This document shows positions 1 through 31,706 of a stretch of 64,000 bases of DNA, in pieces. The first letter of the stretch is position 1, and each line of letters opens with the position of its first letter. The position numbers and the translations under genes are program-made. The stretch is from Halictus rubicundus (lineage: Eukaryota; Arthropoda; Insecta; Hymenoptera; Halictidae), in the NCBI RefSeq assembly GCF_050948215.1, contig NC_135164.1, positions 10,586,697 to 10,650,696 of the forward strand. The letters run 5' to 3'. The notes below the pieces were generated by a model. The model ran no database searches. It saw only the letters and a program-made list of their open reading frames with translations, and was not told the origin of the DNA.

Positions 1-2434
1 ATTTTATTGGTCGGTGCTTGTTCCATCTAGGTTTTATTTAGATGCATCGTACCGGTATGAAATTGCCGTTTCGCTTAGAAATCTCGGCTAGAACTTGAAT
101 ATATATATATATATATTTGTTGCTTTCTATATTTCCCCTCGAGCTTCAAATTACTGCTACCATCTACTCCTGTCAGTCGTGCATGTACACGCATACGTAT
201 GCATACCAGCTGAGCATATTATTGCTTTGCGAACATGGTCCTCGAAGAACCTTTTTCCTGTCTGAGCAAACTCGGACGAGTCGTTACGAGTCGGCGAGTC
301 ATAACCCCAATACATATTGCGACATATTGATCTAATCGCATATATCGCGATCCATATCCTTCCTTGGGTTAACTAGAGCAACCAGCGGGTCACTGGAACG
401 AATCCTTTCCACTGAAACGAATATTTCCGGTAAAATGAATACGCGTACGCGTGCCCGTGCGCGTGCGCGTACACGCGCGCACGTAGGCGCGTTTGCTGAA
501 CATTTTCCAAACAAGTATGGCCAATGGAACGAGTAATAATCCATTATGTATGTAGTACTACACTATATTCAGGTCAGAGAATTCGTTACGGAGCAAACAG
601 ATTATGTCTCGATTACTTTTCCAACTGCAATAATAGAAAATAACAAAAGAAAGTACTGGGTTCTTTTGCTCGAAGAATAATGTTACGACCAACTACCTGA
701 TCTTGGAAACAACAGAAAAAACAGAGGAACAGCAACACGTATGTAGCAGTACGGTAGCACGGTATGTGCGCGGTCGCAACAAGTTGTGGTAGAAGTTTGC
801 GTTTGGTCAGCCGCCAATGGTAGTTTCGAAACACGATGATGATTCGAAGGAAGTAAGGAAGGAAGCATTGCCGAATATCTGCTGAATAACGTAAGACGTA
901 AGACGTTTCGTGTAGCTCGAGTGTACTCGACAATTGAAAAAAATACACCCATAGGATAGGGGATTCCTAGGTATTGTGTTTAGCTGCTGCCCATTATACG
1001 TGACTTCAGTCGTTCTAATCGAGAATCGATCGGTGTATTTCCTGTTATTGTGAAATCAGTGACCGACAAATTGTCCCGGTGCGTGTTGAAAATAATGTAG
1101 TTTCACATATTCTGCGTTATGTGTTACACATATTCTGTGATAAATAAGTTGAACCTACGATAACGAATACATTGATTCAAGGGGTAACAAGTATTTTGGC
1201 GATACGTGGAACGAAGAATTAATAATATGTGAATCGGGGACGATGCGGCGCGCCCTACACTTAAATGTAGGTAAATAAAATGCGAAGATAAGACTTGGCA
1301 TTTTCCAGACGAAGAAAAAGCAGCAGAATATACCCGGATACGCGACGTGCATACGACGCGACGCGCGGGACACGCGGAATTTGAAGCGCGAGTCTCATAA
1401 TGGTCTTGGCACGTATTAGTTTCTCTCGTAATGATGCCAACGAAGCGGTAGACACTCCCCTCCTAGTCCACACCATTCCTTCGCTGCATTGCCGAGTCTG
1501 CTGCTCCAAGGAATTTCTTCTGAATGACCTCGACACAGGAGCAAGCTGTCACTCGCGATTACTTCTTCGAATCGGTGAAATAAAAGTCGATGAACAACCT
1601 ATGTAGGCGGTGATGCAACCTACGATGTTAACGATAAGACCACACCGATACCCCCTTTCTTCGTTCAAACAATAGTCGTCGTCGTCGTCGTCGTTGCTCT
1701 TCGTTTCAACTTTGAAACGTCAAATTTAGAAATGTCTCTACGTTTCATGAAACGTTTCAGTACATTCAGAATTAGTTTGTACAACGTACGATACACGAGA
1801 TTATTAATAATGTTCCAGGTCTCGCTCCACCGTAGAATTTTTCCAAGTAACAGAGTTTCGATGTTACGTGAATACGCAGAGAAGAAATTCAAAGTTGATG
1901 GGAATGCAAATGGGTTTCTGGCGAAAGGGTGAGCCGAGCGGCTCCTCCTGTGCGTTGGCGTTCAGCCGATACATTCGGAAACTCGCTGGTTTTCGGTGCA
2001 TCGAGCATACCGTTGCAATCTTGTCGTCGAGTATCCGAACGGTATCGACATCTGTTCCGATCCGATTCTGAGAACAAGTTTGTGCCGGTTGCCGAGATCG
2101 GTGAGCAGAACGCCGGACGAGGTGCAACAGGAATCTACGAGTACTTTTGTTTTTCTCAACTTTCATTTCAGCGTCAAACTCAATCTCAACTGTAACTTCA
2201 ACTTCAACTTCTTCGACGTCAACTTCAACCTCCAGTTCAAAATGTTGCGCGACAACGTGGTATCCTTCGTTAAAAAGGTAACTCGTTTTCACGGTCACGT
2301 TTGTTTACGTCGAGTGCGCTTGTAATGAAAAACTGTATCGGCTAGAGTAGCTGGAGAGCTGTGCCGAGCTCGTTAACTCGGTAACGATCTGTGCGTTTAC
2401 GAAATGGTCTATGGTTCGTTTGTTTGTTATTTAG
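1..2434. other. Non-coding left flank (Rim intron or 5' flank)
   Basis: No exon can be supported here. The first recognisable Rim exon starts at 2435 after a TTTAG acceptor and begins in phase 0, so earlier exons, including the Rab3-binding helix expected at the N-terminus of RIM proteins, should lie left of the window. The stretch holds an alternating purine-pyrimidine run rich in CG and GT at about 440-485, a (TCG)n run near 1676-1694, and scattered short open frames without protein-like composition. Confidence 0.6.
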
Positions 2435-22088
<19,654 letters not shown>

Positions 22089-22446
22089 TGGTTCAGGGAA
22101 AAATGGGCCCTCGAAGCCAAAGAACTCGACCTTAGGTTGAGCCTTTTGCTCGACAACGACGACGAGCCTCCCATCAAAATCATCTCATGATCTGATGGAA
22201 CTCGTCTCGTTGCGTCGCGTCGCTTCAAGTCACGTCGGTATCACCTCACCTCGCCACGTATCACGTCGCAAAGCACAACTTTTGTCCGGTTATCCGTTTT
22301 ATTCGCGACACCATTGTGTCCGAATAATATGGTAGAGTACACGATTACAGACAAAAGTTGGCGAGATTCGAAAAAATTGAAAACCCATCTGTTATAATTT
22401 GCTACGTGTTGGCTTATACTTGTGTCGCGGCTATTTTCAAAAAACA

Positions 22447-22452
22447 AATAAA
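22447..22452 (+). promoter_or_regulatory. Candidate poly(A) signal for Rim
   Basis: An AATAAA hexamer lies about 360 nt past the Rim stop. Others occur downstream (for example near 24766), so neuronal 3' UTR extension is possible. Hexamer only. Confidence 0.35.
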
Positions 22453-24047
22453 ACATAACAAGACGAAGAAATCGCAAACTATGTTGCGTTGCGAACGCGC
22501 AATCGTCGAAAGCGATATCATAGTCGATCGGCGATCGGTGGTCTGGCAAGTGGGGTCACGCTGGCGAAACAGAGTAAATCTCCAAACTGCTTACTCGAAA
22601 TCGGTATCGCGCGTGTCGCTTCTGTTGCCAAACGCGTACCTACGAATACCTAGTATGTATATGTAATTCGCACAGGTACGTCCTGTTTGTGCGTCGCGAA
22701 CTCATAATTTAGTACAAGCCGAATGACAATCGATGGATGATTTATCAATATTCGATATACAAGTATTTACATTGAAGTAGCAACAAATAGAAGCAGAAAC
22801 TTTTTACCTGGTTCTTTTCGTGATATCCTTTCGTGGAACACGAGGACATTGATTGCCAGCGTCGAGAATGGTTTCACGGTTTCGCGGTTTCGCGGCTTCG
22901 TGGCGACAGGCGATGCACAGTTCTACCGAAAATAGATGAAAAAAGATGAAAACGGAAAAATAAAAAGACAACCGAAAGACAAATGGCCCCACCTTATCAA
23001 ATATTTACTCGAGTTTTCTTCGAGGCAGTTACAATTAGCCGTAACGATTAGTCGAAGAGAATCGCAGCCGTAAGAATCAGCGACCAATCTCGAAACCTCG
23101 ACTTCCACGAAGGTCCTAGCAATAAGAGAGTATCCGTTCAACGGCAAACTGTATATCAATCGAAAAGGTAATTACGACGAAAACGGTGCAAGAGAGATTC
23201 TATTTTTCTTTTTTTTTTGTCGAAGCGGAATATAAGTGGGAGAGATGAAGCTACGTCCCAGGATGAGGGAGACGACGAGGGTCCATTTTTCCAATAAATT
23301 CATGATCGACGACGATCAAGGAGAAACGATGAAAATCTATTGCGAACACGAAACAAATTCTGGTTGATCCAGCGCAGCGTTGCGATTCGATCGAATCTCA
23401 TGACGAAATTGCAAACCGATCTCATTAGAAATTCGTTGGTCGAAAGGGACGTCTCGAGACAATCATTCATCGTCCGATACGCGCAAGGATATTCTTTCAA
23501 CCGTTTACACTTTTTCTCATTCTCTTTGTTTTCTCTTTCTCTTTTCTATCTTTGGTTTTCGACTTGATTCGCTCATAGCGGAGATTGTACGTTCTTTGAA
23601 TTTTATTCGAGCTGTTTCTTGCACGAATACTCGAAGGATGTACGCTATCAGCTCGAATGCATAACGCGTTTATTTTCTTCGTTTCAGTAGACGTTGTCGT
23701 ACGTCGGTCGTGTAATTTATTGTGAGTCATATGCTTGTCAGTTTTACCATTGTAGCGTTGTAATCGTTGACGGTAGAAATTATAAATCGAGACGACCGTT
23801 CCGATTTCTTGAATCGTTTGACGACAGACAATCGCTCCGGAGCTCGCTGGCCGAGCCCGAAGCAAAGAATAGTTGGTACATATACAGTTACCAAAACACG
23901 ACTTTACGGGCAACATGAATGACCATTGACATCTCGATGTATATGTAGAAGTCACACAATTTTTGTAGCTCGTAGACTGACAAAACGATTCGTTTAACAC
24001 TTACAAGTTTAATATCCGAAATGAAAAGAAATTACAAAAATACGGCT

Positions 24048-24082
<35 letters not shown>

Positions 24083-24570
24083 GCGCGTGCGCTATTTGTA
24101 CATATACATACATGTATATTCCGTGTCTCGTAACGTGGGTACTCGGAAGGAATGCGAAAGGAATTTGCAAAGAAACCGTCTGATTGGTTAGACGCATACA
24201 ATCGAGTCACATGCATTCTCGCTATTCGCTGAGCAGATTATCACTATGTACTACTTTAGATGTATCTCATCTAGCGTGGTCGTAAACTTTGCTTCCCTTG
24301 CCTCCGTCCCACGTTATGGGACACGGACAGTATATGTAGGTGTACGCCGTGAACGATAAATCGTTCGGAAGCATGTATTGCGCTTACCCCGCTCGAGTTA
24401 GAAACCGAAGCTACCTTGTACCGTTAGGTAGAAATTATTCGATGCATGTATATAATTCTAACGTACTTAAGCGCATATGCAATTAATGGTATATAGAAAT
24501 CAATGATTTCGCTCGACCAATTCCTAACCGATTCCAGACTTAACCTTCATCGTAATTGACTGCATAAAAG

Positions 24571-24571
<1 letters not shown>

Positions 24572-24657
<86 letters not shown>

Positions 24658-24670
24658 TATCTCTCTCTCT
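24572..24670. repeat. (CT)n microsatellite
   Basis: CT dinucleotides, with a short CTAT segment near the right end. Confidence 0.95.
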
Positions 24671-26127
24671 TCCTCCCTGAACAGACGAAATTTCAAAAAA
24701 CTTGCTATGGAGTCGTTGATTGCACTTTTTATGACACGCTGATCAAACGTTTTCCCGTGGGGAAAATAAAGCTTTTCATGTGATTGATTCGGTCAGATAT
24801 CTACAATCTCCTGAAGCAATAAACAATTAAAGTAACCATGGACCATTACCGCAGTCAGTCTCATTGTCAGTCTCTCGTACGATCAAGGTTAATGTCTGGT
24901 AAGGCCGAAACTCTAAAAGTTATACTACAACTGTTCTATCGTCCTATCGAATTCTACCGAATGCAATAGCAAAATAAGTTTTGCCTTTGATCGTACCATG
25001 TTCTGTGCACGTACGACACAGTTTCTCTGACTAATCCGCTTTCCAATTCTTCGAAGCACGTCCCAGATATCGCGATCCAATCAAATACGTACGTGATCGT
25101 TTCGTAGAACGGTCTCGCGATCGATCGTCTTCTAGCAATCGGGAGGGAAATCGTTGGTACTTGTTTCGGCCAATCGAATAAGCGAGACAATTCGAAACGA
25201 TCCAACAACGTCGCAAGGGTGACGGTGGCCCACAACAAATCCAGATCCGAATTCGATTTGTCGAATTTTCAAGGTTTTCTAGTAACGAACAAGATCGTGT
25301 GCTCCTAAGAGAAAAGAACAATGTCACGGGTGCGAGCAAACATTTGCACAACTGATGGAAAATCAGATCGGCCTACAAACATATCCTAACAGTTGTTTAA
25401 GGGTACGTTAGAGACGAAGAGACTTTCGATGAAAGCCTCCAGACCTACGCGCAACTCACGGAAGAACGTTCACGTTAACGAGTCAGCTTTCTCGTCTTTG
25501 AACAGAGTTTCCCTCGAAAGTGTCTTCGTTCTATGTTAATCGCATGGACAATCCTCTTGAACGAATGCAATCATCTAACTCTCTAGATGAGCAGATTCTT
25601 CCTTCGTAAATTTGGTTAAGCCCCCACCCATCGTTTAGGCACGGTTTTCAACTAGATTTCAAAATGATCAAGACGATCGAAACGAACAGACGTCCGTCTA
25701 CGTATCTATCTATCTGTCTGCTGCGCCTATTCTCGTTGCGATTCGTCACGATCGAAATTGAAATCGCACAACTTTGTGCCGGTGCCAACGAAAGAATCGA
25801 CGATACTACTACCTTCCTTGAAATGATTTTTAGTCATGCTTCTCTGCGGTTCTTGTTTGCTCGAATGTGTTAAACGGAATATTTCATTCCACGATCACAG
25901 TTCAACTACTGATTTCCAGCTGAAATTCATTGAAAGGACCAAAATTTCTATCCACCAGTTTTTCAACCGACTACCTGCATCGTTTAGACTTTGGACCCAA
26001 TCGTCGGTCGTCTCTTTTGTTTAATATTTCTCGACAATTTCTCTTCTGATATATTTGGGAATATCTTTTTTTGTTCATAGTTATTGTAAAAAAATCAACG
26101 GTAATAGTATCACTACCACTACCACTA

Positions 26128-26140
26128 TCACTATCACTAG

Positions 26141-26177
<37 letters not shown>

Positions 26178-26272
26178 GCTACAGCTACTACTACTACTAC
26201 TACTACTCTAACAGTAATAATAATAACAATATAAGTAATAATAACAATGGTGTAGTAATACTAAGAATAATG

Positions 26273-26318
<46 letters not shown>

Positions 26319-26345
26319 CAATGACGACGATGATAATAACAACAG
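26128..26345. repeat. Compound ACT / AAT trinucleotide repeat
   Basis: ACT units up to about 26210 are followed by AAT/GAT-type units. This is the same ACT-to-AAT order as the array at 9906-10036, 16 kb away. Confidence 0.9.
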
Positions 26346-27256
26346 GACATTCGGGCGTTGATCCAAGTCGATTCTTTCATTGTTGTCACCGCAACCATAA
26401 GAAGGCATCTGAATCGTATGAGCCGCAAAGTCGATTGAAAGTAATTATTTATTATTTGACATTTCCTGTTGTTTCACAAACTCGTATTCCGCGCTTTCGT
26501 TTCACGTATTGAGCTTTCTATCCTGCAATGTATCGAGATCGAGATCGAGATCGAGATCGAGATCCAGATGAAAGATGAAAAAGAAGGAATACTTTCCTCT
26601 CGCTGCGACGTATTATTTTTCTTCTGGAAAATAGTCTCAGCCTTTTGATGTCGAGTATAAATCAAGTCTGCCTAATTATGTGACTACACTATCGCCTAAA
26701 TAAATGATATATAAATATATAAATAAATAAAAAAAAATAAATAAATATATATTTATATATACAATCGTATTGTAATATAGGTATCTAAAGAGAAAATCTA
26801 TATGAAATACGTACCTACACGTATTACGTTGTATTGAAATTGACAATCGAGATCATTGATCCAATTATGTATGCTACGAATCTTTTAGAAAATATCTCGC
26901 ACAGTAGATAATCATAAATTTATCGAGACACGCTCTAGTGTCAAATAATCGTAGACGTGTATAGATATAAATATTACTTGTATTACATTACATTAGATTA
27001 CGTATTGTTTTGTATTGCGCAGCATTGCCTTGTATTGTATTGTATTGCATTACATGTCGTTAGATTTTATTATTATATAATATTACATTGTATTATGTCA
27101 TACTATAGTGTATTGTATCATTTATGTTATATATTATTATATTACATTATATTATATTATATTGCATTGTATTGTATTGTATCGTAACGTGTCGTATCAT
27201 AAAGTGTCGTATCGTACCGTATTATATCATATCATATTGTATCGTACCGTATCGTA

Positions 27257-27547
27257 TTGTATTCTATTCTATTCCATTCAATTCTATTCAATTCAATTCA
27301 ATTCAATTCTATTCTATTCTATTCTATTCTATTCTATTCTATTCTATTCTATTCTATTCTATTCTATTCTATTCTATTCTATTCTATTCTATTCTATTCT
27401 ATTCTATTCTATTCTATTCTATTCTATTCTATTCTATTCTATTCTATTCTATTCTATTCTATTCTATTCTATTCAATTCTATTCAATTCTATTCTATTCT
27501 ATTCTATTCTATTCTATTCTATTCTATTCTATTCTATTCTATTCTAT
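27257..27547. repeat. (ATTCT)n pentanucleotide array
   Basis: ATTCT pentamers, perfect from about 27306 to 27474, with ATTCA variants at both flanks and near 27471-27485. Surrounding sequence (26960-27256 and 27547-27660) is made of related TATTG/TATTA pentamers. The strand lacks G in the core and would be easy to unwind. Confidence 0.97.
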
Positions 27548-28172
27548 CACATTATAGTCGATTATATTGTATTGTATTGAATTGTATTGTATTCTATTCC
27601 ATTACATATATTATATTATATTACATTATAGTATTATTATACATCACATTATTATGTGTATATACACTCGAAATCGTACGACGTTAACAAACCTAGAGCA
27701 AATTATATGGAGCAAATGAATCTTGCCGACCTACCCGTTAGATACAATTGAAACGTCGGTAAAAATCATCTCCTTCGTAAAACCTGAAAATCGCGAAAAA
27801 CATTACCGACGGAGGAATTGTCTTCGGGAAATGGAGGTGGCGCCATCTGACATTGAATCGCGAGTATTGGATGGATTATGGGTTTCAGCAGTATAGGGGG
27901 TCAGCGGTCGCGTCGTGCAAGTATCCTGGTGAGATGACAAAAAGAGCCCTCGCAGGAATGCAACTGTGAGCCGTCCGATTTGGTCATTCCTGGTTCTAGC
28001 CAAACTATTATTGGTTAAAATGTCTGATATCAAAGCCTAACCATTGGATGCGAGCGTGGACGCTTACATTTTATTTGAAAGAGAATAATATATCATCAGG
28101 GAGATCCTTGCCACGTTAATAAAAGTGAGGTTATCAGAGAAAAATTAGACAGTTACATAGATTTACATATAA

Positions 28173-29455
28173 ATGGAAATGTCTGTGCTCAAGTTGGCAG
28201 GTTTTATACGTACAATAGCGACTAGAAGCGCAGCACCTTATAGAAAATTGTTTAAAAGGGGCTATGTAGAACAACAGATTCTTGACAGAAAATCAGAAAC
28301 AATACACCCTTATAGACAGATACATCCCTGGCGATCGTTAACTGAATTTTCAGATGATCTAATTAGAAATGTTATTTATAACGGAGGTAAGTTTGTCTAT
28401 GACAAACGATGCGAAAATCTCAGCGTCGTTACATAGACTTGTTTTACAGATGGATTAATAGCACTGAATAAACCTTACGGTATAGCTCATAGAAAAGCAG
28501 AAAAAAACAAAGCTAAGTATTTTATACCAAATGCTGTAGAATACACGTTGCAGGATGCCTTGCCGTATATCGCTGAAAAGTTAAATTATTCAAAGTTATT
28601 TGTAGTCAGGAATCCTGAAAAGTAAGCATACATCGATCGATAGAACTGACAGAAAATCATAAATGTTATCAGTTTTCATCCAAACTCACTAACTTATTCA
28701 ATTTAAACAGATATATGACCGGTGTAACGCTTTTAGCTGCAGATTCACGAGTCCAGAATAACATAGAACTTGCTCTACGTCGTGGTAATAATTTTACAAA
28801 AACTTACTGGGTAGTCACAACTGCAATGCCGAATCGATTAAAGGGTAGAGAAAAATTGGGGTTGGTCATGAGCTCGGATCGACAAGCTGACCGGAGAAAG
28901 GTAACTTTATCCTATTGTTGGACTATCGCTTTTATTCCAGCTGTATCAATGTGATCAATTTATTATTTTTAGGCAACAATAACTACATCGTGGTCAAAAA
29001 ACTCGTGGAAAAGAGGAGATGTTAAAATCTTAAATTTTGACTTCAAAGTTTTGACCAATTCTACATCTAATTCGTGTTCCTTGCTTGAAATAAGAGCATC
29101 CTCTAATAAACAACACGCAATTAGACTTTTTGCAGCAACATTTTTATACGCGCCAATTTTGGGAGATAATCTAAATGGATCGCGCATTCAACAACTTGGG
29201 AATACTTATGTTAAAGTTGATCCCTTTTTAAAATTGGCCAATTTACCGCCAATATTGGACAAAAATATCTATAGATTGTTGGATGTCCAATCGAGCCAAC
29301 CAAGTATAATTCCCACTCATATTCACTTAAAATCGATAGATCTACCATCGTTTATCGACAAAGAAGATTTTAAGATAGAGGCTCCGTTAATGCCACCCCT
29401 AGATTGGACATGCAGGCAACTCAAATTAAACTACTCTTCTTCTATACATGGATAG
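28173..29455 (+). CDS. RluA-family pseudouridine synthase, RPUSD3/4-like, mitochondrial
   Basis: Four exons, 28173-28386, 28450-28621, 28711-28900 and 28973-29455, join in phase to 352 residues, close to the usual size of mitochondrial RPUSD proteins. The Arg-rich N-terminus (KLAGFIRTIATRSAAPYRK) looks like a mitochondrial targeting peptide. RluA landmarks are present: DGLIALNKPYGIAHR (motif I), TKTYWVV, and KQHAIRLFAATFLYAPILGD in the C-terminal half. The catalytic motif is odd: where RluA enzymes have HRLD followed by TG/SG, this reads VVRNPEKYMTG, so the Asp is Pro and the His-Arg-Leu is changed. The splice at that codon (AA / A for Lys) is clean, so a mispredicted exon is unlikely. Relatives modify or bind mitochondrial 16S rRNA or mRNA. 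AATAAA at 29498-29503 is a likely poly(A) signal. Subfamily assignment is uncertain. Confidence 0.85.
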
Positions 29456-29497
29456 GACTATTTTTTCCGGTAAAGCCAAAAAAAAAGCAAAAGAAAA

Positions 29498-29503
29498 ATA
29501 AAA
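29498..29503 (+). promoter_or_regulatory. Candidate poly(A) signal of the pseudouridine synthase gene
   Basis: AATAAA 43 nt past the stop codon, in an A-rich stretch, before the convergent neighbour begins at 29629. Confidence 0.5.
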
Positions 29504-29628
29504 TTACAATTTCTGCGAATCAATGTATATATTATATTTTTATATTATACACAAGCATTTACCGACAATTATTTACCAAAAGTCACAAACAGTGTACACG
29601 ATGTGCCATGTTTCTTTCTTTATAATCC

Positions 29629-29966
29629 TTAATGACTAAGTACATGTCGGCCTTTTAATATTCTTCTCATAAGTATTTTCCTACCACCAAGCGTTGCCAT
29701 TCTGGCGAACCATCCATGTCGTTTTATGCGGCGACGTTCATTAGGATGAGGAAAGTGATAGCGTATTTTTGTTCTACTTAATGTAACACTCCATAGGTTT
29801 GTTATTGCCGGTGTGCCAACGATCGATGAACCAGGTCGACCCAGTGATACAAATCGTCTACAAACAAATATAACCTTTCTCTTTTCAAAAATGTTTACAT
29901 ATGTACAATTTTTGTTCGAATAAGAAATCTACAAATCGATTACGCACGGAAAGTTTTGGTAAACAT
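29629..29966 (-). CDS. mRpL34: Mitochondrial ribosomal protein bL34m
   Basis: Read on the minus strand, exon 1 is 29966-29944 (ATG, MFTKTFR plus two bases) and exon 2 is 29857-29629. The 86-nt intron starts GTAATC and ends TTTGTAG. The product is 83 residues, normal for animal bL34m. Its C-terminus reads RRRIKRHGWFARMATLGGRK and then ILMRRILKGRHVLSH, the bL34 signature (basic, HG-F-RM, GRK-L, KGR-LS). The first residues would be the mitochondrial presequence. bL34 is a small basic protein of the large subunit that binds rRNA. The gene is convergent with the pseudouridine synthase gene, 173 nt between stops. Exon 2 is certain; the short first exon rests on phase, donor and a sensible Met. Confidence 0.85.
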
Positions 29967-31397
29967 TGGAAAATAATCTACCCAGCATATTGTGTCAATT
30001 AAACAAGCAATCTTAAAATCGGAAATTTCACTTTACAATTCTCATGCACGGTAATGTTAGCAGCTACATAGTTCGAGCACCCGGGATTTTAGTGTCCCCG
30101 GTATAGTGCTGACCCCTAGTCTAATTTGTAGCTTGAACCAGAATCTGCATCATTTTTTAGCCTGGACCAGAACCTGCATCATCTTACGTGCATCATTAGC
30201 AGCGGATTCCAAATAATGCCAGAGTGAATACTACTTCTATGTCAAAAGAGGCTCTTCTATGTACGCTCTGATCCAGCCTAAAAGGTGATGCAGGTTCTAA
30301 TACAGGCTAAAAAGATGATGTAGGTTCTGGTCCAGGTTAAAAAGTTGATACTGGTTCTGTCAGGTGTATAGTCTATGGCCGTGCATTGCCATGTGGGTGA
30401 GCCATTAGGTATTACATTGTTGGGTACCGTTTCACATCTCGGACACTTTAGTTCGTGCCCTAAAATCACATGTTGTTCCTTTGATGCGGTAGCGATGGAA
30501 TTTTAAAATATTATTATAAATAATGCTAAGGGAGAGTAGTTGATGTAAAATATTCGGCTCTAGTGGCCGCAGGGCGCGTAGTCTAGTTGTATGCGTATAG
30601 GTTCACGGTCGATGTTATCGAGTTGATTGTTAGTTAATCGATATGTGATTTCCCATGTGCTTTGCATAGTCGTTACTCACACATAGAAGAGCACGAGTGT
30701 TTGTGCTCATGTAGTAGCTACGAATGAGCGATGCATTACAGACAGTGTCTTAGGTCAACAAAATGTTTAAATGTACTATTGTAGGAATTATGAAATAAAT
30801 AAATATGGCGGTTGTGTGAAGAGTGTATGTGTATGTGGGGGTAGAAATGAATGAGCGGTTATTACATTTTTTTTCCACATTAAAACCGGCACTGTTCTGT
30901 TGTATCCTGTCTAAACTTATGTGGGATGAATGGGGTTCATTGTGCGTGCGGGCGACCGGATCATGTTGCGACGGTCCGGCGCCGGTATGTTTGGAAAACT
31001 CGAGTGACTGAAGAGGCGTGAATGAAAAGTGTTTAGGTCTAAGTGATAGGAGAGTTTGTGTATTTCTATGAATGAAAGCGATGGATGCAAGAAACAGCGT
31101 GCAAGCGAGATGAATGCAAGGGGGTGAAAGACTATAAAGCGTGGATGTTCGGTAAGAGCGGAGAGAGTAGAGTTGCGACTGCCTTGCGAGAAAGAGCGTT
31201 AATCGTGTCAGCGTTATATATCGTTATTTCTTCTAAATATATTAGTATTCAGCAACGTGTTTCGAAGAGATTAATCTCCCCATTTCCCAAGATTCCTACA
31301 CTTATTTGTATACAACTACTCTACTCTTATTCTAAAATTTTACGAATTTTATACGTTCCATATTATAAACTATTTATATATGTCGTTTCATGAACAT
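29967..31397. other. Subtelomeric non-coding region
   Basis: No protein-like frame is recognisable. It holds the presumed mRpL34 promoter (just right of 29966) and the inverted repeat at 30159-30338. The rest is unremarkable AT-rich sequence. Confidence 0.6.
30159..30338. repeat. Inverted repeat of a ~30-bp unit
   Basis: The left arm 30159-30185 (AGCCTGGACCAGAACC then TGCATCATCTT) is complementary to 30312-30338 with two mismatches. Each arm also has a second, weaker copy of the unit: about 30130-30157 on the left, 30279-30310 and a third trace to about 30357 on the right. The structure could fold into a hairpin with a loop of about 125 nt. It may be a foldback element remnant. Confidence 0.75.
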
Positions 31398-31466
31398 TGT
31401 GACGCGTCCTCGTGTTCGTGCGCTTCATTTTGTCGAGTTCGAGTTGTCGAGTTACTCTGACAGGTT

Positions 31467-31571
31467 CACTCTGCGGAGACACTCTTGATTCCTCGAGAGC
31501 TAAACAAAATCTGCTGCCCCATCTCGGGCCATCGAGGGCTTTGCCTCCCATTTTCCCCACTCCGCAGAGTG
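31467..31571. repeat. 12-bp perfect inverted repeat
   Basis: CACTCTGCGGAG at 31467-31478 is exactly complementary to CTCCGCAGAGTG at 31560-31571, with an 81-nt loop. It lies inside the LTR-like segment. Confidence 0.8.
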
Positions 31572-31613
31572 ACTCCATCCACGTGTACGCATTACAAAGA
31601 AGCCGATTTTGTT

Positions 31614-31706
31614 TGTCGCGGCCGCTCAAACGTTTCGGCCGCGCGTAATGCAAACCGATCCCAACTGTCGCGGCCGATCAAACGTCTCGGCCGCGCTACA
31701 ATGTAA
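31614..31706. repeat. Tandem duplication of a 52-bp unit with internal palindrome
   Basis: TGTCGCGGCCG begins at 31614 and again at 31666. Each unit has CGCGGCCG, TCAAACGT(T/C), then CGGCCGCG, so each can form an 8-bp stem around a central TCAAACGT-type loop. Confidence 0.85.

Larger units (their letters stand above)
22089..28172. other. Intergenic region between Rim and the pseudouridine synthase gene
   Basis: No gene is supported. It holds the Rim 3' UTR, (AC)n at 24052-24085, (CT)n at 24572-24670, ACT then AAT trinucleotides at 26128-26345, (GAGATC)n at 26537-26567 and an AT-rich block 26700-27660 built of TATTG/TATTA/ATTCT pentamers. The last 400 bp probably include the promoter and 5' UTR of the next gene. 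Confidence 0.7.

Noticed and set aside
27108..27687. Tyr-Ser-Ile-Leu-Phe repeat frames
   Set aside because: They are translations of (ATTCT)n; the pentamer is open in several frames.
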